The translations under genes were made by a program, and so were the position numbers. From Robiginitalea sp. SC105 (GTDB lineage: Bacteria; Bacteroidota; Bacteroidia; Flavobacteriales; Flavobacteriaceae), in contig NZ_JACLZF010000001.1 of assembly GCF_014243345.1 (NCBI RefSeq), forward strand, positions 1,724,682 through 1,788,681: a stretch of DNA of 64,000 nucleotides. The letters run 5' to 3'. Below, piece by piece: positions 8,964 to 17,542 of the stretch. The notes under the pieces are model-generated. The model was not told where the DNA came from, ran no database searches, and saw only the letters and a program-made list of their open reading frames with translations. The first letter of the stretch is position 1. The number at the start of each line of letters is the position of its first letter.

Positions 8964-10334
8964 TTACTCTTTGAGTCGGGATACGGGAAAGGGATCCGAT
9001 ATCAGGGGTATCCGCCAGGCGGTATCCCCGTCGCTGAGCCTGCCACCCATCTCGCGGGGGACGACCCGGTCGATCACCTCCAGTCCCGTCTGGGCCATTT
9101 GCCCGAAGGTATCGATACCCCCGTTTGGAAAATTCTGCCGGGTCCGGTGGATATTGAACCGGTCGGAGAAGGTGCGGCCAAAGGCTTTTTCCACCCCCTG
9201 GCGTCCCAGGATAAACCCGAGCAACCCGCCCCATGTGGCCGTCGGGTTGTCGGAATCCCAGCCACACAAAACGCCAATTTTAATGGTTTCCTTTAAATCG
9301 CCCCTGCCGTAAAACAGGCTGACCAGGCTGGCCGCGTAATTGATCCCTGCTGCAAAACACCCGTTGCAATACAGGTTTTGGGAGGTAATGTCATACCCGT
9401 CCTGCCGTTCGACCTGATAGCGCTGGTAAATGGCATCCCGTGCCTGTTCCCAGGGAATCCCGGATTCGTATTGGGATTTGACAAAGTCGTACATGCGGGC
9501 GGAATAGCCGCTTTCAGGCAAATGGGTGCGGGCCATTTCCGCAATTTCGAACAACTGCCCCTCCAGAGGTTTCCCGGGGTCGACCAGGGGGGCCAGGGAA
9601 TGCATGATTACGTAGAATTCGGAAATCAGGGCCGCCTGCCCGCCAGCCGAGGTGCGGATGGGCAGATGGGCCATCTGCAGCGCCACATCCGGGCGGGCAG
9701 GGGAGAGGAGGCCAAAGATTTCCGTGGTCAGCTGGGCATCGATCATTTCCCAGTGTTCATTGAGCGCGGGGTCACTGGTTCGGGGCGGCAGGATTCCTTC
9801 CTGCATCAGGTCCAGGGCGCGCTGGTTGGAGACCCAGAGGTAGTTTTCCTCCTCTTTCCGGATATGCCTGAGCCAGCCTTCCCGGATTTGTTCCGGCGTC
9901 AATACGGCGGTTTGGTGAGTGGCCAGCAGGTGCTGGTACATATATTCGATATCGGTGTCGTCGTCGGCACCCCAGATGCTGTCCGGCCCGCGGAATACAA
10001 AATCGATGGTAGCGGAAAGCGGACTGGGCGAATCCGGCGTAAAGATGCTGGGTTGGTCCGGTTTCCCCCAGTCTTCCCGGGTGTAAAATTCCCCGGTCCG
10101 GATATCCCCGATGTTGCCGATCTTGTCCATTTCGGTGACCAGGCCCGTCCAGTTGGCAATGCATTCGGCAAGCCAGAACCCCTCTAGTTTTTCTGCATAA
10201 CCGGCCCGGTCAAGGACCAGGGTATCGGTTGGGGCAACGGCCCCGGCTGGCTGGGCGAAGGCAGTGGGTGCGGTCGCGGCCAGCAGGAGGACAAAAAATT
10301 GGATTCCGTATTTCGGTTTCGTTTTCAGGCGCAC
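8964..10334 (-). CDS. Exported ADP-ribosylglycohydrolase family protein
   Basis: A 456-residue member of the ADP-ribosylglycohydrolase (DraG/ARH) superfamily, whose enzymes remove ADP-ribose from proteins or nucleosides using two Mg2+ ions. Metal-ligand motifs are present: GADDDTDIEYMY (~115-127) and, near the C-terminus, CGWDSDNPTATWGGLLGFILG. Unusually, it begins with a signal peptide (FFVLLLAATAPTAFA, residues ~13-27), so it should act outside the cytoplasm, where NAD-dependent ADP-ribosylation is not expected. A different glycosidic substrate is therefore plausible. It sits 5 bp after the Cdd1-like gene. Confidence 0.85.
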   Translation of the reverse strand: MRLKTKPKYGIQFFVLLLAATAPTAFAQPAGAVAPTDTLVLDRAGYAEKLEGFWLAECIANWTGLVTEMDKIGNIGDIRTGEFYTREDWGKPDQPSIFTPDSPSPLSATIDFVFRGPDSIWGADDDTDIEYMYQHLLATHQTAVLTPEQIREGWLRHIRKEEENYLWVSNQRALDLMQEGILPPRTSDPALNEHWEMIDAQLTTEIFGLLSPARPDVALQMAHLPIRTSAGGQAALISEFYVIMHSLAPLVDPGKPLEGQLFEIAEMARTHLPESGYSARMYDFVKSQYESGIPWEQARDAIYQRYQVERQDGYDITSQNLYCNGCFAAGINYAASLVSLFYGRGDLKETIKIGVLCGWDSDNPTATWGGLLGFILGRQGVEKAFGRTFSDRFNIHRTRQNFPNGGIDTFGQMAQTGLEVIDRVVPREMGGRLSDGDTAWRIPLISDPFPVSRLKE

Positions 10335-10339
10335 AGGAC

Positions 10340-10819
10340 TCAGTTTTCGGATTGGAGGAGGTCAAAATACGACACCTCCGGGCGGTTTTCCGGATACCCG
10401 GCCGTTTCCCGGAAGGCCTTGCGTTCTGCGGTAAAATCCCACCACCTGCGGCTGCTGTCCCCGGTCTTCGCATAATGTACCGCGAGCCGGAACTGGTCTT
10501 CCACGCAAGGGTCCGTCCGGTATCCTTTCCGGAACTCATAGGTGTCCGTAAGGGTGGCACCGTCCAGTCCCCGGAGCTCCTGGATACGCCGGTACCCCAG
10601 GAAGTAGAGGTCATCGGCAAAGTGGATCCCCACGGAGGGAATCTGCTGGAATTCGGCCCGGGCCCTCAAAAGATCGGCCCGTTCGGGGGAGGCACCGAGG
10701 ATGACCTCCAGTTCGTCGGTGGCGTAGTCGGGGATTTCACGGATTTTGACGCCATGGGCCCGGAGGCCCTTCCGTTCGGAATCCGTCAGGTTGAGCACGG
10801 GATGGAATCTTGTTTTCAT
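10340..10819 (-). CDS. Cdd1-type helix-hairpin-helix protein
   Basis: A 159-residue cytosolic protein of the 'pathogenicity locus Cdd1' family. The helix-hairpin-helix core is FQQIPSVGIHFADDLYFLGYRRIQELRGL (~57-85), followed by the family's C-terminal DPCVEDQFRLAVHYAKTGD. Such HhH units usually bind DNA without sequence specificity; no catalytic role is established. Its place inside an operon with a molybdenum hydroxylase and a glycohydrolase is unexplained. Gaps are 16 bp to IorB and 5 bp to the next gene. Confidence 0.82.
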   Translation of the reverse strand: MKTRFHPVLNLTDSERKGLRAHGVKIREIPDYATDELEVILGASPERADLLRARAEFQQIPSVGIHFADDLYFLGYRRIQELRGLDGATLTDTYEFRKGYRTDPCVEDQFRLAVHYAKTGDSSRRWWDFTAERKAFRETAGYPENRPEVSYFDLLQSEN

Positions 10820-10835
10820 TTGCAGGGCATTCCAA

Positions 10836-13004
10836 TCAGGCGTTGAGGACTTCCAGGACGCGTTCCGGGGTAAAGGGCAGGTGCCTGAGGGATTTTCCGG
10901 TCAGTTTCAAAAAGGCATTGGCAATCGCCCCGGCTACAAGGGGGGTGCCCGTTTCCCCCACACCTTCCGGATGCTGGTCGGAACCGAGGATGACCGTTTC
11001 GATGCTTTCGGGTGCATCCTGCATCCGCAACAACCGGTAGTCGCTATAATTGGATTGCTGTACCCGGCCGTCCCGGATGGTGATCTGTTCGCTGAGCACG
11101 CTGCTCATGCCCATGATGATCCCCCCTTCGATCTGGGCTTTGATATTATCGGGCTGCACGGCTATGCCGGGGTCCACGGCACACCAGAAGTGGTGGACGG
11201 TGATTTTCCCGGTATCCCGGTCCAGGGAGATTTCACAGATCCCCGACCCCAGGGAGCCGTGTTCCACAAAGGCCACCCCCCGGGCGCGGCCCTCCGGGGC
11301 CGGTGTGTCCCAATCCGCCATTTCGGCTACCTTGTCCAGGGTGGCAAGGGCCCTCGGCGCGTCGGCCATCAATTCCCGGCGGAGGGCCACCGGGTCTTTT
11401 TTCAGGTCGGTTGCAACCAGGTCGAGCATGTGTTCGATTGCGAATTTATTCGGGCCATGCCCCACGGATCGCCAGTGCTTGAGCCGGATCCCGTGCCGGG
11501 CTTCCCGCCATTCGGCCAATTGGTTCGGGATCCGGTAATGGTCGTTGCGGATGCCGCTGGCCACCAGGTTCCCCCCGTCCCCGACCACGCAATGCGCAAA
11601 CCCCGTGAGCTTCCCACCGGAATCCACTCCTGCTGTGACGCGCTGCAGGCTCATCGGCCGGAAGGCACCGTATCGGACGTCATCCTCACGGGTCCAGATG
11701 AGTTTTACGGGCTTAGGGGCCACTTCCTGGGCCAGTAGGACGCATTCGGAAACAAAATCATTCATGCTGCGACGGCCAAAGCCCCCGCCGAGGTACTGGA
11801 GGTTTATGGTGACATTTTCGGGCGGGATGCCCAGGAGTTCCGGTACCCCCAGCTTGGAATCCGGGCCCTGCTGGCTCCCTACCCATACTTCCGCACTGCC
11901 CCCGTCGGCGGCAACCTGCACCACCGCGTTTAGGGGTTCCATCTGCGCGTGATAGATATAGTCGTTTTTAAAATCTGCGGTTATTCGCCGGGCTGCCGAG
12001 TTAAAGGCTTTGTCGACATCCCCGCTTTCCACGATGACCTCGCCCCGGGCATTCCCTGCGGCAATTTTTTCGTATTCCCGGTAAGCCGTCCCGGAATCAA
12101 AACCACTGGCTGCTGAAGTCCCCCAGGAGATACGCAGGTTTTTTTTCGCCTCCAGCGCGCCTTCCAGAGAGGTCGCGATCAGGCCTATGGCATAGTCCAG
12201 GCGGATGATTTTTAGCACGCCGTCCATCCCCAGGATTTCTGCCTCGTTCTGCAGCTCAGGGGCTGCCCCGTGCAAATCCCCTCGTTCCAACACCCCGTAA
12301 ACCATATCCGGCAGGCGGATATCTATGGCAAATTGTGCCCGTCCATTTACCTTTTCGGGAAGTTCAGTCCGCTGCAGGTCCTGGCCCACCAACCGGTATT
12401 CCGAGGATTTCTTAAGCGGGATATTCTCCGGGAGGGTTTCGGGTATTTGCAGGCCGGAGGCGATCTCCCCGTACCCGAGCCGGCGATCCGATTCGGGGTG
12501 AACCACATATCCCGGCTCGGTTGTCAGTTCGCCCATTGGTACCCCCCAGGTTTTCGAAGCGGAGTACAGAAGGATATAGCGGGCCTCGGCCCCGGCCCGG
12601 CGCATCACATCAAAATAGCTGTTGGTGGTGCGGCTGCCGACGGTGAACATCAGCTTGCTGCCCGGGGCCCAGCCCGGGGAGCCATACACCTCGGTTACCT
12701 GGGGCGAAAATTCCACATGCACCTTGCTCCAGTCCGCATCCATTTCCTCTGCGAAAATGGCCGGCAGGGCCGTCATGGAACCCTGTCCCATTTCTGCTGC
12801 CGGGTTGAAAATGACCATTTCCCCGTCTGATGAAAGTTTAACCCAGGCCGTCAGCGGTTCCTTTTTCAGGGCCGCTTCGAGCTTTTTCGGGTCTTCGCAG
12901 GAAATGAGTCCCGGAAGGATGCCGGATACCCCGATGTATAGTGTAAAGCCGCCTGTGGCCTTTAAAAAATTACGGCGACTTGCAGTATAAGTGTTTGTTT
13001 CCAT
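10836..13004 (-). CDS. Molybdenum hydroxylase large subunit, IorB type, Tat-exported
   Basis: A 722-residue molybdopterin-cytosine-dinucleotide subunit of the xanthine oxidase family, closest in style to isoquinoline 1-oxidoreductase beta and periplasmic aldehyde oxidases. The N-terminus has a twin-arginine signal (SRRNFLKATGG, residues 9-19) ending in a lipobox-like GLISC. Characteristic motifs are MGQGSMTALPAIFAEEM, YLGGGFGRRS and the catalytic-glutamate loop GVGETGTPLVAGAIA near the C-terminus. It hydroxylates an aldehyde or N-heterocycle of unknown identity. It is 3 bp downstream of the iron-sulfur subunit gene. No cytochrome c partner is encoded nearby. Confidence 0.93.
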   Translation of the reverse strand: METNTYTASRRNFLKATGGFTLYIGVSGILPGLISCEDPKKLEAALKKEPLTAWVKLSSDGEMVIFNPAAEMGQGSMTALPAIFAEEMDADWSKVHVEFSPQVTEVYGSPGWAPGSKLMFTVGSRTTNSYFDVMRRAGAEARYILLYSASKTWGVPMGELTTEPGYVVHPESDRRLGYGEIASGLQIPETLPENIPLKKSSEYRLVGQDLQRTELPEKVNGRAQFAIDIRLPDMVYGVLERGDLHGAAPELQNEAEILGMDGVLKIIRLDYAIGLIATSLEGALEAKKNLRISWGTSAASGFDSGTAYREYEKIAAGNARGEVIVESGDVDKAFNSAARRITADFKNDYIYHAQMEPLNAVVQVAADGGSAEVWVGSQQGPDSKLGVPELLGIPPENVTINLQYLGGGFGRRSMNDFVSECVLLAQEVAPKPVKLIWTREDDVRYGAFRPMSLQRVTAGVDSGGKLTGFAHCVVGDGGNLVASGIRNDHYRIPNQLAEWREARHGIRLKHWRSVGHGPNKFAIEHMLDLVATDLKKDPVALRRELMADAPRALATLDKVAEMADWDTPAPEGRARGVAFVEHGSLGSGICEISLDRDTGKITVHHFWCAVDPGIAVQPDNIKAQIEGGIIMGMSSVLSEQITIRDGRVQQSNYSDYRLLRMQDAPESIETVILGSDQHPEGVGETGTPLVAGAIANAFLKLTGKSLRHLPFTPERVLEVLNA

Positions 13005-13007
13005 GTG

Positions 13008-13484
13008 CTATTGTTGTAAAGGGGTACCGTTTTCCGAGGCTATCCGGATCGCCTTTTCAATCCGCAGGTAGGTGCCGCACCGGCAGAGAATGGGACTCAT
13101 ATGCGCACGGATTTCCTCCCTTGTGGGACTGGGGTTCTGATCGAGTAATGCAGCGGCCTGCATGATCTGGCCTGACTGGCAGTAACCGCACTGGGGTGCC
13201 TGTGCTTCTATCCAGGCTTTTTGGAGGGGATGCTCTCCCGAACCGGATAGTCCCTCGATGGTCGTGATTTGCTGCCCGTTGGCGTAATCCTCCGCACGGA
13301 GGATGCATGCGCGCATCGGGCGGTTGTCTATGTGGATGGTACAGGCGCCGCACTGGGCGATGCCGCACCCGTATTTGGTTCCGGTAAGCCCCAGGTGTTC
13401 CCGGAGCACCCACAGCAGGGAAGTTCCGCTTTTGACCTCGGCTTCGAATTGCTCCTGGTTGATGTTGAAGGAAAGTTTGGCCAT
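13008..13484 (-). CDS. [2Fe-2S] subunit of molybdenum hydroxylase, IorA type
   Basis: A 158-residue small subunit carrying two [2Fe-2S] clusters that pass electrons from the molybdenum site. The N-terminal plant-type cluster uses C40, C45, C48 and C60 (CGIAQCGAC...C). The C-terminal all-helical cluster uses C99, C102, C134 and C136 (CGYC...CRC). All eight ligands are present. It has no signal peptide, as expected for a subunit exported by piggyback on the Tat-targeted partner. It is first in a five-gene operon running to 8439. Confidence 0.95.
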   Translation of the reverse strand: MAKLSFNINQEQFEAEVKSGTSLLWVLREHLGLTGTKYGCGIAQCGACTIHIDNRPMRACILRAEDYANGQQITTIEGLSGSGEHPLQKAWIEAQAPQCGYCQSGQIMQAAALLDQNPSPTREEIRAHMSPILCRCGTYLRIEKAIRIASENGTPLQQ

Positions 13485-13540
13485 AGCTGATCAGATAAGG
13501 GAAATAAGATACAGAAAAAGATGCCCAAATGGGAATATCA

Positions 13541-13623
13541 CCCCCTGAATTTGCACCGGGCCATTCAGGGGGCGGGCTGTCCGAAAACCCGGTACGGGAT
13601 GTCCCCGGCTTCGCGGTACCGGG
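13541..13623. other. Two perfect stem-loops in the gap between the nitrilase-fusion and iorA genes
   Basis: CCCCCTGAAT (13541-13550) pairs perfectly with ATTCAGGGGG (13563-13572). A second stem, CCCGGTAC (13588-13595), pairs with GTACCGGG (13616-13623) and holds a small GGG/CCC inner hairpin. Neither is followed by a T tract on either strand, so these are not ordinary intrinsic terminators. They occupy a 187-bp gap that has no convincing gene. Confidence 0.6.
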
Positions 13624-13671
13624 AGCGCATGTTCTTTCCCTGCGGCGGGTTCCCGATGAACTGCCCGGGAA

Positions 13672-15231
13672 TCATTCTTCCTCTTTTGGCTTCTTTACCC
13701 GTTTTTTCTTCAATTCGAACAAATCCAGCCGGCGGTCCTTCAGGTTCCGGACACTGCCCAGTTGGTTCAGTTCGAGCAACAGGTCCATGTCCAGGTCGGC
13801 AATCAGTATCATTTCCGTATTCGGGGTTGCCTCCGCTTTGACCCCGTCCGAAGGGAAGGCAAAATCGCAGGGCGTCAATACGGCAGACTGCGCATATTGT
13901 ATGTCCATGTTATGGACCTTGGGAAGGTTTCCGACGCTGCCGGCAATAGCCACGTAACACTCATTTTCAATGGCCCGCGCCTGGGCGCAGTTACGGACAC
14001 GGGAATACCCGTTCTGGGTATCCGTGAGGAAGGGTACAAACAGGATGTCCAGGCCCTGATCTGCCAGTAACCGGCTGAGTTCGGGGAATTCGATGTCGTA
14101 GCAAATCAGGACGCCTACCTTGCCGCAATCCGTATCGAAGGACTGCAGGATATCGCCTCCCTGCATGCCCCACAACCGGGCCTCATCAGGGGTCATGTGC
14201 AACTTGTCATAGCGCTCGGTGGTTCCGTCCCGGCGGCACAGGTAGCCGGCATTATAGAGGAGGCCGTCCCTGATTTCGGGCATGCTGCCCGTGATGATGT
14301 TGATGTTGTAGGAGATAGCGAGTTCCGAAAAGCGGCGCATCACCTCCGGGGTATGCTGTGCCAGCATCCGGATGGCCTCCGCTTCCGGCAGGTGGTTGTA
14401 GGCTGCCATCAGGGGGGCATTGAAAAATTCGGGGAACAGGGCAAAATCCGAACGGTACTCGGAGACGGAGTCCAGGAAGTATTCGGCCTGTTGCATGACC
14501 CCGTCCAGGTCGCGGTAATGCCGCATCTGCCACTGGATCAGGCCCAGGCGGACCACTTTTTTCCGGGTAGTGGCCTTGCGGGTGGGCTTTTCGTAGTAGA
14601 TATTGTCCCATTCCATCAGTACGGCAAACCCGTTGGAGTCCGAGTCGTCCTTCAGGTAGCCTTTCAGGATTTTGGAAGGGTGGAAGTCGTTGGCGATCTG
14701 GAAATTCAGGACCGGGTCGTCCAGTTCCTTGCGGCGTACCCGGTCGATGTATTGTTTGGGGGTGAGTTCTTCGGCATAGCGATGGTAATTCGGCATCCGG
14801 CCCCCGAAGGCGATGCCCTTGAGGTTCAGTTTTTCGGTAAGTTCCTTCCGGTAGTCATACAAACGCCGCCCCAGGCGGAGGCCCCGGAATTCAGGCTTGA
14901 TAAATATATCAATCCCATAGAGTACATCCCCCTCGGGATGATGGGTGTTAAACGTGTCGTTCCCCGTGATGTCCTGGTAAGTGTGGGTGCCGTCCAGGAG
15001 CGCACTGTCGACAATGATCGAAAGGGCACAGCCCGCCAGGGAATTGTTTACCTTGATCACCACCTGGCCTTCCGGGAATTTTTTGATCAGCGACCGGATA
15101 TCCCCTTTTTCCCAGTAGTCTTCCGGCATGCTCGGATACGCCTGTATCATGGCTTCCTTCAGCTCCTCGTAGTCCTTCATGGTGAGATACCGCAGCTCGA
15201 TATTCTCAATATTCTGTTTCATTTCAATCAT
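13672..15231 (-). CDS. GNAT acetyltransferase-carbon-nitrogen hydrolase fusion
   Basis: A ~519-residue two-domain protein. The N-terminal ~220 residues form a GNAT domain (IELRYLTMKDYEEL to FRGLRLGRRLYDYRKEL, an acetyl-CoA P-loop). The C-terminal ~270 residues form a nitrilase-superfamily amidase with the Glu-Lys-Cys triad: LFPEFFNAPL, YDKLHMTPDEA and GVLICYDIEFPE. The substrate of this common bacterial fusion is not established. An in-frame ATG at 15276 gives 15 more residues, but a -7 promoter box at 15255-15262 lies within that extension, so I choose 15231. The gene is single, with no tight operon partner. Confidence 0.9.
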   Translation of the reverse strand: MIEMKQNIENIELRYLTMKDYEELKEAMIQAYPSMPEDYWEKGDIRSLIKKFPEGQVVIKVNNSLAGCALSIIVDSALLDGTHTYQDITGNDTFNTHHPEGDVLYGIDIFIKPEFRGLRLGRRLYDYRKELTEKLNLKGIAFGGRMPNYHRYAEELTPKQYIDRVRRKELDDPVLNFQIANDFHPSKILKGYLKDDSDSNGFAVLMEWDNIYYEKPTRKATTRKKVVRLGLIQWQMRHYRDLDGVMQQAEYFLDSVSEYRSDFALFPEFFNAPLMAAYNHLPEAEAIRMLAQHTPEVMRRFSELAISYNINIITGSMPEIRDGLLYNAGYLCRRDGTTERYDKLHMTPDEARLWGMQGGDILQSFDTDCGKVGVLICYDIEFPELSRLLADQGLDILFVPFLTDTQNGYSRVRNCAQARAIENECYVAIAGSVGNLPKVHNMDIQYAQSAVLTPCDFAFPSDGVKAEATPNTEMILIADLDMDLLLELNQLGSVRNLKDRRLDLFELKKKRVKKPKEEE

Positions 15232-15254
15232 TGTATTCGGGAATTGGAACGCTG

Positions 15255-15262
15255 CAAAGGTA
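15255..15262 (-). promoter_or_regulatory. -7 box of the GNAT-nitrilase gene
   Basis: TACCTTTG on the minus strand matches TAnnTTTG, 23 bp before the ATG at 15231. I see no clear TTG at the -33 spacing. It argues against translation from the ATG at 15276. Confidence 0.45.
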
Positions 15263-15320
15263 AGGCCTTCGCCCATTTCCGGGAGGGGTCCGGCGTCGAA
15301 TTCTTCGCGATCCCCGGGGA

Positions 15321-16577
15321 TTATCGCACTTTCCGCCCTTTTTCGGCATCCCGTAAATTCCGGATGCGGGCCGTCAGGGGCGGGTGGGAATACCGGACAA
15401 ATACATAGGCCGGGTGGGGGGTGAGGTTGCTCAGGTGGTTGCGGGATAACTTCTTGAGGGAGCTGACCAGCGGTTCTGCGGCAAAGGTCTCCCGGGCAAA
15501 AGCGTCTGCCTCGAATTCAAATTTCCGGGAGAAGTAATTCATCACCAGGCCGGTGATTTCCGATATGGGGCTGTACAACAGGGCAAAGCTCAGCAGGGCG
15601 GCATGAAAACTCGGGCGGTCCACCCCGATGGCCAGGGAGAGTTCCGGGTGGTTGATGAACAGGGAAAGCACATACAGGGTTACCCCGGTAAGCGCCGCGG
15701 AGGTAAGCAGGTTGAACAGGATGTGGTTTCTTTTGTAATGCCCTACCTCATGGGCCAGCACGGCAACCACTTCCTGCTCCTCCAGATCCTTGATCAGCGT
15801 ATCGTACAGGGTTACCCGCCGCTGGTTGCCGAAACCGGAAAAATAGGCATTGGCCTTCGTGGAACGACGGGAGCCGTCGATCACAAAGATTTTCTGGAGT
15901 TCAAAGCCCACCTGCCGGGCGTATTCGTAGATGCGGTCTTTCAGGGGCCCGTCCTCAAGGGGCTGTTGCCGGTTGAACAGGGGGACGATCAGGCGGCTGT
16001 AAAACAAATTCATGAATACGGTAAAGGCTGTAATGAGGATCCAGGCGTACACCCAGAAGCCCTGCCCGACCCACGCGTATAACCACATGACCAGGACCAG
16101 CATGCCGCCCCCGAAAACCATGGCGAGTGCCCAGCCTTTCAATTTATCCGTCCAAAAAAGGGCCGGGGTTTGCTTATTGAACCCGAACCGTTCCTCGATC
16201 ACAAAGGTCTGGTAATAGGCGAAGGGCAAGCCCAGGATTTCCCCGCCCAGGAACAGCAGCCCGAAGAAGGTCAGGGCCTGCCCCACCGGGTGGGGGCTTA
16301 CCGATGCGGCAAGGGAATCCAGCCATCCAAACCCCCCGGAAATCAGGAAAGCCAGGGTGATCAACAGGGAGGCTGTTGCGGCCAGCAGACCGAACCTGTA
16401 ATTCACGGTTTTATAGGCCTGGGATTTTTGGTAGGCCTCCTGGTCGTAGAGGTCCCGTACCTCCTCGGGCATTGGATCCCCGAACCTCCGGGCATTGAGG
16501 TAGTCCAGGATCCGGTCTGCCAGGTAGTCCAGCAGGAGGATCCCGATAATCAGGTAGTAAAGTGCCTCAGCGGTCAT
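15321..16577 (-). CDS. M48 family CAAX-protease-like metallopeptidase (Ste24 type)
   Basis: A 418-residue integral membrane zinc protease, matching the length and topology of Ste24 (CAAX prenyl protease 1). Several hydrophobic segments occur in the N-terminal half. VLAHEVGHYKRNH supplies the HExxH zinc site, and FEFEADAFA supplies the third zinc ligand. Bacteria lack prenylated CAAX proteins, so the role is more likely membrane-protein quality control or peptide processing. A 44-bp gap or less separates it from the GNAT-nitrilase gene upstream region. Confidence 0.92.
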   Translation of the reverse strand: MTAEALYYLIIGILLLDYLADRILDYLNARRFGDPMPEEVRDLYDQEAYQKSQAYKTVNYRFGLLAATASLLITLAFLISGGFGWLDSLAASVSPHPVGQALTFFGLLFLGGEILGLPFAYYQTFVIEERFGFNKQTPALFWTDKLKGWALAMVFGGGMLVLVMWLYAWVGQGFWVYAWILITAFTVFMNLFYSRLIVPLFNRQQPLEDGPLKDRIYEYARQVGFELQKIFVIDGSRRSTKANAYFSGFGNQRRVTLYDTLIKDLEEQEVVAVLAHEVGHYKRNHILFNLLTSAALTGVTLYVLSLFINHPELSLAIGVDRPSFHAALLSFALLYSPISEITGLVMNYFSRKFEFEADAFARETFAAEPLVSSLKKLSRNHLSNLTPHPAYVFVRYSHPPLTARIRNLRDAEKGRKVR

Positions 16578-16658
16578 AGGTTAGTTTTTGGCAGCGCATA
16601 AAATAGGTAAATTCTGACGGCAGGCACAAGAAATACGACCAGATACACCCCTGCCAGC

Positions 16659-17480
16659 CTATTTTTCGACAACGGGTGCGAATCCCCGTTGGCGGCAAGC
16701 CTCAAATATCAGTATGGCCGCTGCCACGGATACGTTCATCGAATCGATCTCGCCCCCCATGGGGATTTCCACGCATGCGGCCGCCTGCTCGGTCCAGCCC
16801 GGGGTCAGCCCGGTGGCCTCCGTGCCAACTGCGATGGCCGATGCCCCGGTAAAGTCTGCCCGGTCGTAGCGCACGGCCCCGCCCAGGCTCGCGGCAAAAA
16901 TCCCGATATGCCTTTTTTTGAGGAAGTCCAGCACCTCTTCCGTGGTCCCGGTGGCCACCGGCACGGTGAAGAGGCACCCCACACTGGACCGGATCACGTT
17001 GGGGTTGTACAGGTCGCCCTGCATGTCCGCGACGATAACCGCATCAAGAGAGGCTGCATCGGCGGTTCGCAGCAGCGCCCCGAGGTTACCGGGTTTTTCC
17101 GGGGACTCCGCCACCAGGATCAGCGGTTGTTCCCGCCTGAACTCAAGGTCTCCGAGACGATGGCTTTTTGCCTCCATAAGCGCGATCACTCCTTCGGTCT
17201 TGCCGCGATATGCCACGTGCCGGTACACTTCCGGGCTGAGGCTGACCAGCGGGCACCCCGTGGTGCCCCCTAGTTGGTGCAGCTCTTCTACCGGCAGGAT
17301 ATCCGGGCAAAAATAGAGGGTCCGGATCCGGTACCCCCCCTTTAATGCGAGGCCCAACTCCCGATACCCCTCCAGCACAAACAGGCCGGATTTCCTGCGG
17401 TCCCGGGATTTCTGGCTCCAGTGCTGCAATTGCCGGATTTCCGGGTTCTGGATACTGCTGATATGCTTTTCGGACGCCAT
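16659..17480 (-). CDS. SpoU/TrmH-type RNA 2'-O-methyltransferase
   Basis: A 273-residue SAM-dependent methyltransferase of the SPOUT class that modifies rRNA or tRNA ribose. An N-terminal substrate-binding domain (SIQNPEIRQLQHWSQKSRDRRKSG) precedes the knotted catalytic domain. The three SpoU motifs are present: NLGALLRTADA, VGTEATGLT and DSMNVSVAAAI. The exact RNA target cannot be read from sequence. I use the ATG at 17480; the longer frame from 17486 begins with TTG. A terminator of the upstream gene lies just before the start. Confidence 0.92.
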   Translation of the reverse strand: MASEKHISSIQNPEIRQLQHWSQKSRDRRKSGLFVLEGYRELGLALKGGYRIRTLYFCPDILPVEELHQLGGTTGCPLVSLSPEVYRHVAYRGKTEGVIALMEAKSHRLGDLEFRREQPLILVAESPEKPGNLGALLRTADAASLDAVIVADMQGDLYNPNVIRSSVGCLFTVPVATGTTEEVLDFLKKRHIGIFAASLGGAVRYDRADFTGASAIAVGTEATGLTPGWTEQAAACVEIPMGGEIDSMNVSVAAAILIFEACRQRGFAPVVEK

Positions 17481-17491
17481 GGGCAATAAAA

Positions 17492-17521
17492 AAACGGAAC
17501 AACATGAGAATTGTTCCGTTT
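17492..17521 (-). terminator. Intrinsic terminator after the amidohydrolase pair
   Basis: An 11-bp perfect stem, AAACGGAACAA (17492-17502) with TTGTTCCGTTT (17511-17521) and an 8-nt loop, is followed on the minus strand by a run of T. It ends transcription from the gene at 17543-18829. Confidence 0.8.
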
Positions 17522-17542
17522 CAAATATAGGGTTAATCCGGA

